From: Pseudoalteromonas shioyasakiensis | GTDB lineage: Bacteria; Pseudomonadota; Gammaproteobacteria; Enterobacterales; Alteromonadaceae | Assembly (NCBI GenBank): GCA_013391845.1 | Contig: CP058414.1 | Coordinates: 3,272,501 to 3,336,500 of the forward strand | Direction: 5' to 3' | Length of the DNA stretch: 64,000 nucleotides | Part shown: positions 1 to 8,596 of the stretch, piece after piece | Position numbering within the stretch: position 1 is the stretch's first letter | How the letters are laid out: each line of letters opens with the position of its first letter | Translations under genes and position numbers: made by a program | Notes under the pieces: model-generated | Seen by the model: only the letters and a program-made list of their open reading frames with translations | What the model was told of the DNA's origin: nothing | Databases searched by the model: none

Positions 1-674
1 CCTGGGATCATCGTGCCATCTTCTAAAATAATTGCTGGTGTCCCCGACATACCAAAACTTTGACCAAGTTGGTAATGCTCTGCAATTGGTGCGTTACAAC
101 CAGGCACCGCTGCTACTTCTGCACCCGCTTTTGCTTCTGTTAACGCTTCAGCTGGATCTTTAGCACACCATACATTCATTAAATCTTGATACCCTTTACC
201 ACGTAAACCACCACGTGGGAAAGCAAGGTATTTAACTGTGATACCCGCTTCTAAGAAATCATCAAGTTCACGGTGTAACTTACGGCAATAACCACAGCTA
301 ATGTCAGTAAACACCGTGATTGAATGCTTTTCGTTTTTCGCTTTGTAAACGATCATCGAATCTTCGTATTCAGCTATACCTTCTTTACGTACATCGCTCA
401 GTGCATGCTCTGTTAGGTTAACTCGGTTATTAAGGTCAATCAGTGTTCCTTGCATAAGAAATTGACCGTCAGGGCTTGCATACAGCACGCCTTTGTCAGT
501 AATTAGTTCTTTAAGGCCTGCCACTGGGCTTGGATTGATTTGCTTAACGGTTACGCCTAATTCGGCAAACTTAGCAATAATTGGGGCATCAGCAGCGTCT
601 GTTGTTGATACGCCATTGGCAAACACATTTAAGCTTGTGCCTAGTAGTGCTGTGGCTAAAACTAACTTTTTCAT
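1..674 (-). CDS. dsbC: Thiol:disulfide interchange protein DsbC (3' end missing)
   Basis: Periplasmic disulfide isomerase that reshuffles wrong disulfides and is kept reduced by DsbD. The gene runs off the left edge, so only about 224 residues of a usual 235-240 are visible. The protein starts with a cleavable signal peptide (MKKLVLATALLG...FAN). An N-terminal dimerisation domain follows, then a thioredoxin-like domain with the active site CGYC at residues 127-130. A cis-proline loop (SGTPAII) lies near the end. It is followed on the same strand by xerD upstream, as in the recJ-dsbC-xerD-fldB order of E. coli. Identification is firm; only the last residues are unseen. Confidence 0.95.
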   Translation of the reverse strand, partial: MKKLVLATALLGTSLNVFANGVSTTDAADAPIIAKFAELGVTVKQINPSPVAGLKELITDKGVLYASPDGQFLMQGTLIDLNNRVNLTEHALSDVRKEGIAEYEDSMIVYKAKNEKHSITVFTDISCGYCRKLHRELDDFLEAGITVKYLAFPRGGLRGKGYQDLMNVWCAKDPAEALTEAKAGAEVAAVPGCNAPIAEHYQLGQSFGMSGTPAIILEDGTMIP

Positions 675-733
675 AAATATCCTATATCCTGATCATTTTT
701 TATATAGACCGGTACATCTTTAAAAATCTTGCA

Positions 734-1621
734 CTAAGCTCGTGGATGATGTTGCTCGTGTACCGACTTCAATCTTTCATTCGCTACATGGGTATAAATT
801 TGTGTTGTTGATAAGTCACTGTGACCTAACATCATTTGCACGACTCTAAGGTCCGCCCCATGATTAAGCAAATGCGTTGCAAACGCGTGTCTGAGCGTAT
901 GCGGTGATAACGGCGATTCAACTGATGCCAAAATAGCATAGTGTTTGATGCGATGCCAAAAAGTTTGTCGCGTCATACCAATCCCACGCTTAGATGGGAA
1001 CACAAAGTCAGTGGCATGCTTTATCATTTGCGAACGGCCCACTTTTAAGAATTGCTCAAGCCAATACATTGCTTCTTCACCCAAGGGAACTAAGCGCTCC
1101 TTATTACCCTTACCTTTTACAAAAACCACAGCTTGGCGCAAATTAATTTGCTCCATTCTGAGCCCCACCAGCTCAGTAACACGAAGCCCTGTAGCATATA
1201 AAAGCTCAAGCATGGCTTTATCGCGAAGTCCCATAGGGTCTTCTATGTCTGGGGCTGCAAGCAATGCTTCTACTTCGGCTTCGGATAGGGTTTTCGGTAA
1301 TGATTGCCCAGCTTTTGGTTGAGCAATGTTTACCATGGGTGAATCTGCAATCACTTTTTCGCGCACAAAATACTGATAGAAACGTTTCAGTGCACTAATG
1401 CTACGTGCGGTGCTGCGCGACTTCAGTCCTAGATCGACGCGGTAAGCTAAATACGCTTCGATATCATCTGAGCTAACGGCAAGAAGGTCTTTATCTTTTA
1501 TAAATTGGCAAAACTTTTCAAGGTCACTGCGATAGGCCGCCAATGTATTTTCGCTGACGCCTTGCTCAAGATACAGAGTATCTAAAAATAACTCTAAATG
1601 TTCGGCGTTATTTGCTGTCAT
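734..1621 (-). CDS. xerD: Site-specific tyrosine recombinase XerD
   Basis: Works with XerC at the dif site to resolve chromosome dimers, under FtsK control. With the chosen ATG the protein has 295 residues: a SAM-like N-terminal core-binding domain and a C-terminal catalytic domain. The catalytic set is complete: R147, K171, H241, R244, H267 and the nucleophile Y276, within a few positions of the E. coli numbering. An in-frame extension to an ATG at 1669 or a TTG at 1678 is possible. I chose 1621 because an AAAAAGG ribosome-binding site precedes it and the length then matches the family. It lies between dsbC and divergent fldB, a conserved neighbourhood. Confidence 0.95.
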   Translation of the reverse strand: MTANNAEHLELFLDTLYLEQGVSENTLAAYRSDLEKFCQFIKDKDLLAVSSDDIEAYLAYRVDLGLKSRSTARSISALKRFYQYFVREKVIADSPMVNIAQPKAGQSLPKTLSEAEVEALLAAPDIEDPMGLRDKAMLELLYATGLRVTELVGLRMEQINLRQAVVFVKGKGNKERLVPLGEEAMYWLEQFLKVGRSQMIKHATDFVFPSKRGIGMTRQTFWHRIKHYAILASVESPLSPHTLRHAFATHLLNHGADLRVVQMMLGHSDLSTTQIYTHVANERLKSVHEQHHPRA

Positions 1622-1749
1622 TACACCTTTTTGTGCTTGTGAATTATTATCAGCCACGCGTACTCTCATCCTTATCAAGGTATCAATTGATTATACCTTA
1701 CGGTAAACTTAGGCCTATCATATCAGGCAAATACACAGTGATAAATACG

Positions 1750-2271
1750 ATGCAGATTGGTTTATTTTATGGTTCTACAACCTGCTACACAGAAATAGCG
1801 GCAGAGAAAATTCGCGATATTATTGGCCACGACATAGTGAGCCTTCACAATATCAAAGATGAGCCATTAAAAAATGCAGAGCAATTTGATTTCGTTATCT
1901 TCGGCATCTCAACTTGGGACTTTGGTGAGCTGCAAGAAGATTGGGAATCAATCTGGGACGACATTAAAGATGTTAACTTAAACGGCAAAACCGTGGCTCT
2001 GTTTGGAATGGGTGATCAACAAGGTTATGGTCAATGGTTCCAAGATGCACTTGGCATGTTACACGATGAGATTTGTGATCAGAGTATTACCTTGCTCGGT
2101 AAATGGCCTAACGATACAAGTTATGAATTCGAAGCCTCAAAAGCGCTCACAGAAGATGGTAAACAGTTTGTAGGCTTAGCCCTTGATGAAGACAGCCAAT
2201 ACGAGCTGAGCGATGACCGCATTGCAACCTGGGTTGAGCAAGTAATGACTGAATACAGCGAAAGCTTGTAA
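1750..2271 (+). CDS. fldB: Flavodoxin FldB
   Basis: Small FMN-binding electron carrier. The reading frame is open from 1612, but the ATG at 1750 gives exactly 173 residues, the usual FldB length. It also starts at the flavodoxin phosphate loop ([15 protein letters not shown]). The second FMN loop ([12 protein letters not shown]) and the motif [10 protein letters not shown] are clear. It is divergent from xerD, as in E. coli, where fldB also neighbours xerD. A hairpin terminator follows directly. The ribosome-binding site before the chosen ATG is weak, so the start rests on homology. Confidence 0.93.
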   Translation: MQIGLFYGSTTCYTEIAAEKIRDIIGHDIVSLHNIKDEPLKNAEQFDFVIFGISTWDFGELQEDWESIWDDIKDVNLNGKTVALFGMGDQQGYGQWFQDALGMLHDEICDQSITLLGKWPNDTSYEFEASKALTEDGKQFVGLALDEDSQYELSDDRIATWVEQVMTEYSESL

Positions 2272-2286
2272 CATCCTGTTATTTAT

Positions 2287-2316
2287 AAAAAGCCAAGCAT
2301 TGCTTGGCTTTTTAAT
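2287..2316 (+). terminator. Bidirectional intrinsic terminator after fldB
   Basis: A perfect 9-bp stem AAGCCAAGC/GCTTGGCTT (2290-2298 with 2302-2310) is flanked by A and T runs on both sides. It can therefore end fldB on the + strand and the convergent DUF2147 gene on the - strand. Confidence 0.85.
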
Positions 2317-2318
2317 TT

Positions 2319-2747
2319 TTATTCAACACGTTGCCAATATTGATTACGGTAGAAAAAAGCAATATAGCCGCGCACTTCAAGTACCTTACCCTGTTCTTTT
2401 GGAGTCAATTTTAGGGTATAAGTTTTACCATTGTTTGGGTCCAGAATTTCACCATCTTGCCAGCTACCATCCCCAGCATCTTTAGCACCTTCAATAATTT
2501 GTAACCCAAGAATAGGCTGATTTTTCTTATCACCTTTACACTTTTCGCATATTGCATCTTGCTTGGCTGGGTTAAGTATTTTTTCTACACTGCCAATCAG
2601 CACGCCATCTTGCTCACTAATACGCACTAAAGATTTCGCTTCATTGGTTTCTTCGTCAATGGTTTTCCAAAGACCCACGGGTGTCAAAGCAGCAAAGCAC
2701 AGCTTAGAAAATAATAAGGCAAATAAAACAATTGATAAACGGATCAT
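2319..2747 (-). CDS. DUF2147 family exported protein
   Basis: A 142-residue protein with an N-terminal signal peptide (MIRLSIVLFALLFSKLCFA). The mature part shows DUF2147 hallmarks: GLWKTIDEET near the start, the paired cysteines CEKCKGD, QPILGLQII, an ILDPNNGKTY segment and a final VRGYIAFFYRNQYW. Family members are small predicted periplasmic or secreted beta-barrel-like proteins without an assigned reaction. Convergent with fldB and sharing its terminator. Nothing in the context assigns a role. Confidence 0.85.
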   Translation of the reverse strand: MIRLSIVLFALLFSKLCFAALTPVGLWKTIDEETNEAKSLVRISEQDGVLIGSVEKILNPAKQDAICEKCKGDKKNQPILGLQIIEGAKDAGDGSWQDGEILDPNNGKTYTLKLTPKEQGKVLEVRGYIAFFYRNQYWQRVE

Positions 2748-2851
2748 AAAAAACTCGTATAAAACTTAAGACTTTGGCACTATATCAGGACTTAGTAAAA
2801 CACACCATTTTGCTATTTTCAGAAATAGACAACACATTGCGAGGGAACACA

Positions 2852-3289
2852 ATGAGTCAATTTACATTACTTACCGGTGATATTGTCAGTTATGACAGTA
2901 ATCAGGTTACCAAAATTAACGCAGCAGGAGATATAATAATAAATCGCTTTGCTGAGCCATTGTTTATCCCTGAAAGCGCTAAAGCCGCTCTTGAACTGGG
3001 TCGGCTTGACGATAACTTATTCAATTTAAATAAGTTAATGCGCTCAGGCTATGCCGATCCCTGCCCAACTACCCGCGTTCTTATCGAAACCACAAAACCT
3101 TTACCTGAAATTAAAGGCCTGTTGATCAAACGCCGCTTTAATATTATTGATTTTTGCAGCGCTGAAATAGAAAAATCACACAGTAAGTCGGTGTTAGATG
3201 CCTTATTAAAGCTTGAGTATGTTCAGCAAATTCAACTTGATGAGGTTATGCAATTACAGCCACCTTCCATGCAAAAACCACAGGTATAA
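2852..3289 (+). CDS. Conserved hypothetical protein, 145 aa
   Basis: Not recognised. The frame is open from 2774, but the ATG at 2852 has a good GAGGG ribosome-binding site, so 145 residues are likely. The protein appears soluble, without a signal peptide or membrane segment. The N-terminal part reads as short beta strands (LLTGDIVSYDSNQV). The C-terminal half is mixed helix and strand, ending in a Gln/Pro-rich tail. Its stop codon abuts the convergent trmN6 stop with no intergenic gap. No catalytic motif is visible. Confidence 0.75.
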   Translation: MSQFTLLTGDIVSYDSNQVTKINAAGDIIINRFAEPLFIPESAKAALELGRLDDNLFNLNKLMRSGYADPCPTTRVLIETTKPLPEIKGLLIKRRFNIIDFCSAEIEKSHSKSVLDALLKLEYVQQIQLDEVMQLQPPSMQKPQV

Positions 3290-3988
3290 TTACATTTTTA
3301 GGTAATAAGCTTTACATAGCTCTTTGTAATCTTGGCTGTAGCTACCATCAGCTGCGTGTATCGTTAACGACGTTGTTTCACATTCACACTTGCTTTGGCT
3401 GAATAACAAAAGGCTACGACTTGGTTGCTTTTCCTCGGTAGTGCGTACCAAGCAATGACGTGTTAAGTACCAGTCTGCTTGCTCTGCCACAGCAATAAAT
3501 TGTTGCGCTTCGACGCAAGGCAAAATTACATTCAATACAGTTTTGCCGTGGCTAAGCCGAGTACAAGCCGCAATTAAATCACTAAAGCTAAGACCATCTG
3601 TGTGGCGAGCAGTATTGCGAGCATCGTTATCACCTTTTAAGCTCGCATTAAAATACGGCGGGTTGCTAATGATTGCATCAAAAGGCTTTACTGCACTGAA
3701 CGACTGCACCGCACCTTGAAAAAGACTAATATCAGGCCAAGGGCTATTGGCGAAATTTTCTCGAGCATCACTGCAAGCACCAGAATCAATTTCGATGGCA
3801 CTGATATTTGCTTCAGGTGATCTTTGCTTTGCCATCAAAGCCAGTAGTCCTGTGCCAGTGCCTATATCTAAGATGCGTTCAGCCCTTTTCAGATTAGCCC
3901 ACGCACCTAATAAAATACCGTCGGTTGAGACTTTCATCGCAGTGCGTGTTTGCGTTACTGTAAATTGTTTAAACACAAAGCCTGACAT
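3290..3988 (-). CDS. trmN6: tRNA1(Val) (adenine-37-N6)-methyltransferase TrmN6
   Basis: Transfers a methyl group from S-adenosylmethionine to N6 of A37 in tRNA1(Val). The 232-residue protein has a Rossmann methyltransferase fold: motif I LDIGTGTGLLALMA near residues 42-55, an acidic motif II (AIEID), and the N6-adenine signature NPPYF. The start (MSGFVFKQFTV) has an AAGGTG ribosome-binding site. It is divergent from srmB, exactly as yfiC (trmN6) and srmB neighbour each other in E. coli, which supports the specific assignment over other NPPY methyltransferases. Confidence 0.92.
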   Translation of the reverse strand: MSGFVFKQFTVTQTRTAMKVSTDGILLGAWANLKRAERILDIGTGTGLLALMAKQRSPEANISAIEIDSGACSDARENFANSPWPDISLFQGAVQSFSAVKPFDAIISNPPYFNASLKGDNDARNTARHTDGLSFSDLIAACTRLSHGKTVLNVILPCVEAQQFIAVAEQADWYLTRHCLVRTTEEKQPSRSLLLFSQSKCECETTSLTIHAADGSYSQDYKELCKAYYLKM

Positions 3989-4003
3989 TTTTTCACCTTT
4001 TCA

Positions 4004-4032
4004 TTCACCACAGCCGCGTTAACGCGTATAAT
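4004..4032 (+). promoter_or_regulatory. Candidate sigma-70 promoter of srmB
   Basis: A perfect -10 TATAAT at 4027-4032 lies 17 bp downstream of TTCACC (4004-4009), which matches the -35 consensus at four of six positions. It is 33 bp before the srmB start codon. Seen by eye; no transcript data. Confidence 0.55.
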
Positions 4033-4064
4033 TAGGCTTAATTGTCCTCTATTTATGTCACTCT

Positions 4065-5297
4065 ATGCAATTTTCTGAATTTGATATTGATAACAAGCTG
4101 TTAAATGCCATTAATAAAATGGGTTTTGATACGCCAACCAGTATTCAACAACAAGCGATCCCTGAAGCACTTCAAGGTCGTGATATTTTGGCATCTGCCC
4201 CTACTGGTACGGGTAAAACAGCCGCGTTTTTGATCCCTGCAATTCAATACTTGCTCGATTTCCCGCGTCGTGAACCTGGTTTTGCACGTGTCTTGATCAT
4301 GACACCAACCCGTGAGCTTGCGTATCAAATTCATGAGCAATGTGAATTACTTGCAGCACAAACTCATCTTAAAATTGGCGTTGTGACTGGAGGTATAAAC
4401 TACGGGACCCACAAAGAAATTTTCGAAAGCAATAACGACATTCTAATTGCGACGCCGGGACGCTTAATGGAGTATCTCGAGACAGAGAACTTTCATGCCG
4501 AAAACGTTGAAGTGCTGATCCTTGATGAAGCAGACCGCATGTTAGACATGGGCTTTCGTAAAGAAATGCTTCGCATTTGTGATGAGGCGCGAAACCGCCG
4601 CCAATGTTTCTTATTTTCAGCTACCCTTGAAGGTGACAGCGTTGAGTTATTTGCAGAGCGTATCTTAAATGATCCTGCACTACTTGAAGCTGAATCATCA
4701 CGAAAAGAGAAAGGCAAAATTCACCAGTGGGTTCACCTTGCAGATGACTACAACCACAAGCTGAAAATGCTAGTTGAAACGTTAAATGGTGATGACATTC
4801 AGAAAGCTATTGTGTTTGTTAAAACTCGTGAGCGCCTAGAAACACTGATTGGTGAATTAAACAACGAAGGCATTCGTGTTGCTTGGTTACGCGGTGAAAT
4901 GCCGCAAGACAAACGAATGAAGACAATGGAGAACTTCCACTCTGGGCGAAATAATATATTAGTTGCAACGGATGTTGCCGCACGTGGTATTGATGTTGCT
5001 GATATCAGTCACGTTATCAACTTTGATATGCCACGCACCGCAGATGTATATGTTCACCGTATTGGTCGTACCGCTCGCGCTGGCAAAAAAGGCATCGCGA
5101 TTTCATTTGTTGAAGCCCATGACGTAGCAATTGTTGGTAAAGTTGAACGTTATATCGAACAAAAACTCAAACGCCGAGTTATCAAAGGGCTCGAGCCACA
5201 GCATAAAGAAGCTAAGCTCCCATCCAAAAAGAAGAAAGATCCAGAAAAAATGAAGGCAAAGAAAAAAGCCAAGTCTAAAACTAAGAAGAAAAAATAG
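4065..5297 (+). CDS. srmB: ATP-dependent DEAD-box RNA helicase SrmB
   Basis: RNA helicase that assists early assembly of the 50S ribosomal subunit. The 410-residue protein has Q motif (TPTSIQQQAIP), Walker A APTGTGKT, PTRELA, TPGR, DEAD in LDEADRMLDMG, SAT, and the second RecA domain with ATDVAARGID and HRIGRTARAG. The C-terminal 30 residues are a very lysine-rich tail, a common RNA-contacting feature. The assignment to SrmB rather than RhlE, RhlB or DeaD follows from the N-terminus (FSEFDIDNKLLNAI) and the divergent trmN6 neighbour. Confidence 0.93.
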   Translation: MQFSEFDIDNKLLNAINKMGFDTPTSIQQQAIPEALQGRDILASAPTGTGKTAAFLIPAIQYLLDFPRREPGFARVLIMTPTRELAYQIHEQCELLAAQTHLKIGVVTGGINYGTHKEIFESNNDILIATPGRLMEYLETENFHAENVEVLILDEADRMLDMGFRKEMLRICDEARNRRQCFLFSATLEGDSVELFAERILNDPALLEAESSRKEKGKIHQWVHLADDYNHKLKMLVETLNGDDIQKAIVFVKTRERLETLIGELNNEGIRVAWLRGEMPQDKRMKTMENFHSGRNNILVATDVAARGIDVADISHVINFDMPRTADVYVHRIGRTARAGKKGIAISFVEAHDVAIVGKVERYIEQKLKRRVIKGLEPQHKEAKLPSKKKKDPEKMKAKKKAKSKTKKKK

Positions 5298-5315
5298 TTT
5301 TACTGACACTGTTAT

Positions 5316-5345
5316 AAAAATGCCGAGTTTGTCTCGGCATTTTTA
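5316..5345 (+). terminator. Intrinsic terminator of srmB
   Basis: The stem ATGCCGAG (loop TTTGT) CTCGGCAT is preceded by an A run and followed by TTTT, 18 bases after the srmB stop. Confidence 0.85.
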
Positions 5346-5512
5346 TGCCCTACCTTTTTTACTTATTAAGTGTGTAATTAGTTCACACTTTCTTACCCTC
5401 ACATACTCAACACAAAAATAAAAGCATAAAAATCAATTAGTTAAATTTTGGAATAATAATTGTAACAGGTTCAGCAATAGTTCACAGCAGACTAGATTAA
5501 CGAGGGAATTGT

Positions 5513-5851
5513 ATGAGCCGCTTCAAATTAACCATAGCACTTACTTTATTAAGTTGTTTGTTTTTACTTGCTTGCGCAACTACTGTAAGCGCCAATACCA
5601 GCGTACTAACAACCAGCACATCGGCACAACCACGTCTACAGCAAATGGCATTGCAAAAATTAACGAGCAATCCAAATTTTCAAATTGAAAACCTACAAGT
5701 AATTGTTGATGGTGATACTGTTGAACTAAAAGGCATTACAGAAACAGGGTTTCAGCGAGCTTTGGCACAAAAGTTTTTAGAGCACAGCCAAGGTGTGATG
5801 CAGATAAAAAACAACCTTAAAGTGAGCAAGCTTAATCACTCATCACTTTAA
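5513..5851 (+). CDS. Small BON-domain-like lipoprotein
   Basis: A 112-residue exported protein. The N-terminus is a signal sequence ending in a lipobox-like LLAC at about residues 18-21, so lipid attachment is likely. After a Ser/Thr-rich linker, residues 45-105 resemble a single BON domain: short helix, VDGDTVELKGIT strand-turn-strand, helix (RALAQKFLEH), then GVMQIKNNLKV. BON domains occur in periplasmic and outer-membrane stress proteins such as OsmY and may bind phospholipid. The start has a GAGGGA ribosome-binding site. Single-gene unit after the srmB terminator. Family assignment is by pattern only. Confidence 0.7.
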   Translation: MSRFKLTIALTLLSCLFLLACATTVSANTSVLTTSTSAQPRLQQMALQKLTSNPNFQIENLQVIVDGDTVELKGITETGFQRALAQKFLEHSQGVMQIKNNLKVSKLNHSSL

Positions 5852-5876
5852 GGCTAAGTTTACAAGTGGTGTGAGA

Positions 5877-6809
5877 TTATTCGCCGCTTGCTTGTAAGTT
5901 AATAAATTTAGCAAGCTCTTCTGGTTGACCCATCAGCATTTGAATTTGCTGATTAATCTCCATCATGGTTTTACCTTCAGGTAATTTAGCAGACACAGAA
6001 AAAGACGATAAACCACTCACAAAATTGCTAATCGCTGTTGCAAGTTCTTCACTCACAGGCACTTGTTGTAACTGCATGGTAACGACTTGCTTAAATTGCT
6101 CATGAGTCATTCCTTGTGCAGTTAAAAAGCTTTCAAATACTGCTTTAAGCTCACCTTCGTCAGCAATCGACATATTTATGCTACGCGGTTCTAACTGAGT
6201 TAATGCTGCCATCATTTTCGATTGCTGTTGTAACTGCTGCTCTAATGTTAATTGACCGTCAGCTGCTTCATTTTGCATCTGGCTAACAGCCAAAGATGCT
6301 TCCATCAGTGCTGTGGTTTTAGCCAAGCCTAGATTAAAATTAACATCAGCCACCTCATTCGCAGTGACTTTAAGTGCAAAATCACTATCGCCTGAATCTT
6401 TATTGTAATCAAGAGATGAGTCAACGTTATAACTTGTTGATGCTAGCTTGTTATTTGAATTTTCAGGAAGCTGTGCCAAAAACTCATCGCTAAAACGAAA
6501 GTTTTTCATCACAAAACCTGTGTGCGGCGGTACAGCATCAACTTCGTAACCCGACACATCAATACTATCAATTGTCGCAACTTGCTCATTACTCAGGCTG
6601 TTCGAAACAGTGATTTCTGTTAACTGCATACTACTATCAAAAATACTGGCTGAGATATCGCTGTATTTAATATCTACACCGCTTTGTGTTGATAATGCAC
6701 TGATTTGCTTATCAACCACCTTTTTCACTTCCTGTGTAGCTGCGTAATTTGCGTAAGCTACGCCACCGACAGCCGCAGCAACAACCGCTGCAATAATTAA
6801 CTTCTTCAT
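5877..6809 (-). CDS. Hypothetical membrane-anchored or exported protein, 310 aa
   Basis: Not confidently recognised. Residues 1-22 form a hydrophobic signal or anchor (MKKLIIAAVVAAAVGGVAYA). The remainder is polar and periplasmic in character. It has beta-rich stretches in the first 150 residues (YSDISASIFDSSMQLTEITVSN) that resemble AsmA/DUF945-type proteins. A Gln-rich helical segment (LEQQLQQQSKMM) follows around residues 195-210. A strong AAAGGA ribosome-binding site precedes the start. It lies downstream of radA in the same direction with a 50-bp gap. A YdgA/DUF945-like role is only a possibility. Confidence 0.65.
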   Translation of the reverse strand: MKKLIIAAVVAAAVGGVAYANYAATQEVKKVVDKQISALSTQSGVDIKYSDISASIFDSSMQLTEITVSNSLSNEQVATIDSIDVSGYEVDAVPPHTGFVMKNFRFSDEFLAQLPENSNNKLASTSYNVDSSLDYNKDSGDSDFALKVTANEVADVNFNLGLAKTTALMEASLAVSQMQNEAADGQLTLEQQLQQQSKMMAALTQLEPRSINMSIADEGELKAVFESFLTAQGMTHEQFKQVVTMQLQQVPVSEELATAISNFVSGLSSFSVSAKLPEGKTMMEINQQIQMLMGQPEELAKFINLQASGE

Positions 6810-6859
6810 TATATTTCCTTTAATTGGTGTAAATTTTTTATCAGTGTATCAAATTGTAT

Positions 6860-8245
6860 TTAGTTTATTAACGACAGTAATTCATGCACTGTTTTCACTG
6901 GCGTGATCTTAGCTCCAAGTCCTTCCATTGATTTATGGTAATTGCGATGCGGAATAAAAATTTCAGTAAAGCCGTGTTGGGCAGCTTCTTTAACTCTGGG
7001 TACTCCGCTGTCTATTGGTCTAACATCGCCATTAAGACTTAGCTCGCCCATAATACAAGTTGTGCGAGGCACAACAAACTCGTTCAAACTGCTTAATAAC
7101 GCTGTTACTAATGCTAAATCGATACAGGTTTCTGATTCATCGATTTTTAAACCACCAACAATGTTAAAAAAGGTGTCATGAAAGATTTTTGTTTTTGTAT
7201 GTTTGCGTAAAATTCCCGTAAGCATCTTGATACGGTTCATGTTTAAACCAACACACACCCGCTGCGGAAACTCAGCTTCTGTTTCTGTAGTTAAGCACTG
7301 GATTTCGAGAAGTAAATTACGGTTACCTTTACGAATACAAGTAATAGCAGATCCCGGAGACTCGGTACTAGAACCAGATAAAAAGATTTCACTCGGGTTA
7401 TCAACACTCAGCATTCCGCGCTCACACATTCTGAAAATACCCACAGTGTCGATATCACCAAAACGGTTTTTATTAGCTCGTAGCGTTCTGATTTGCCCAT
7501 CGTTAGTATCGATATGTAATAAAGCATCGACGATATGTACTAACGTTTGCGGCCCGGCAATTTCATTATTTTTGTTTACATGGGCAATGATGAACATAGT
7601 TACATCATTTTGCTTACAGTATTGCGTTAATGCTTGGGCTGCACTTTTTACCTGTGAAGGTGAACCTGGACTACCATTTGCCGTTTCTGTTACTACAGCC
7701 TGAATTGAGTCTATCACCGCAAACTTAATTTTATTTTTATCAAGCTCTTCAATAATAGCTTCAACGCTGGTTTCAGAAAGCAAATACAACTCTTCTTCGT
7801 TGTAATCTAAACGTAGGCGATTCACACGGTTTTTAAACTGCGATAAAGACTCTTCGGCTGTACAGTACAAAGACGGCATGAGCTTTGACATACGTGCAAC
7901 CAAGTCTGACAACAAGGTGGTTTTACCTGCACCTGGGTCACCAGAAATAATATTGACTGAACCTGTGGTTACGCCACCACTTAATACTCTATCTAGCTCA
8001 CCAATTTCAGTGAGACGTTTTTCAGCCTCAGCTGTGGCTACTTCATTTATTTTCTTTGAACCACCGCTTACGACACCGGCATAACCTGCCACAGCGGCGC
8101 GGCTTGCTGCTTGTTTTGATTGCCCTGCTGAGGGTTTAAACTCTGCGAGCGTATTCCACGCTCCACACTTACACTGTCCTTGCCAGCGTTGATAGTTCAT
8201 GCCGCACTCAGTGCAGACAAATTCGATTTTTGCTGATTTTGCCAT
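6860..8245 (-). CDS. radA: DNA repair protein RadA
   Basis: RecA-like ATPase that drives branch migration of recombination intermediates. The 461-residue protein has an N-terminal four-cysteine zinc finger (FVCTECGMNYQRWQGQCKC), then a RecA core with Walker A GDPGAGKTT. The RadA-specific KNRFG motif follows, and the C-terminal domain resembles the Lon protease S5/S16 fold (GLKIDESETCIDLALV). Length is typical. The E. coli order serB-radA is loosely kept, with a PilZ-domain gene between them. The start has a GGTAAGG ribosome-binding site. Confidence 0.96.
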   Translation of the reverse strand: MAKSAKIEFVCTECGMNYQRWQGQCKCGAWNTLAEFKPSAGQSKQAASRAAVAGYAGVVSGGSKKINEVATAEAEKRLTEIGELDRVLSGGVTTGSVNIISGDPGAGKTTLLSDLVARMSKLMPSLYCTAEESLSQFKNRVNRLRLDYNEEELYLLSETSVEAIIEELDKNKIKFAVIDSIQAVVTETANGSPGSPSQVKSAAQALTQYCKQNDVTMFIIAHVNKNNEIAGPQTLVHIVDALLHIDTNDGQIRTLRANKNRFGDIDTVGIFRMCERGMLSVDNPSEIFLSGSSTESPGSAITCIRKGNRNLLLEIQCLTTETEAEFPQRVCVGLNMNRIKMLTGILRKHTKTKIFHDTFFNIVGGLKIDESETCIDLALVTALLSSLNEFVVPRTTCIMGELSLNGDVRPIDSGVPRVKEAAQHGFTEIFIPHRNYHKSMEGLGAKITPVKTVHELLSLIN

Positions 8246-8596
8246 TCGGCCTTACCTATTTTGGTAGCTGATTTGTGACTATTTCTGTATTTTCAAGCAT
8301 ATAATAGCTAAAGTAAAACATACGACTCAGGCGATTTAATTAGAGCCAATTTATAGTCACAAATGATAACATGCTGTAACCTGCCCCTAAAAAGTACTTA
8401 ATTTAGCTAAGCACTTAATTAAGAAATAGTTAAGGGCACAGTTTTTGCTTACAAATAAAACTTTACAGTGCTTGCCATTTAATTGGCGAATACATATAAC
8501 AATAACTAATAAAATAAAGAAGTAGTCACACTGTTTTGGCTTTAAATAGCCCGCTAGTATACCTACTTTTTTAGATAGACGGTGATGGTTTTATAA
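8246..8596. other. Intergenic region between radA and the PilZ gene
   Basis: A 351-bp divergent promoter region, AT-rich. It contains a near repeat of TACTTAATTTAGCTAAGCACTTAATTAAG type at about 8395-8422. I see no clear sigma-70 pair, LexA box or small reading frame with a ribosome-binding site. Confidence 0.5.

Noticed and set aside
945..1322. A 125-codon open frame opposite xerD
   Set aside because: Antisense to the XerD catalytic domain, with no start signal of its own.
7203..7703. A 166-codon open frame on the + strand
   Set aside because: Lies wholly inside radA on the other strand. The radA protein is unmistakable, and the antisense frame has no ribosome-binding site or protein-like composition.
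8246..8596. LexA box upstream of radA
   Set aside because: No CTGT-N8-ACAG pattern is present in the gap.
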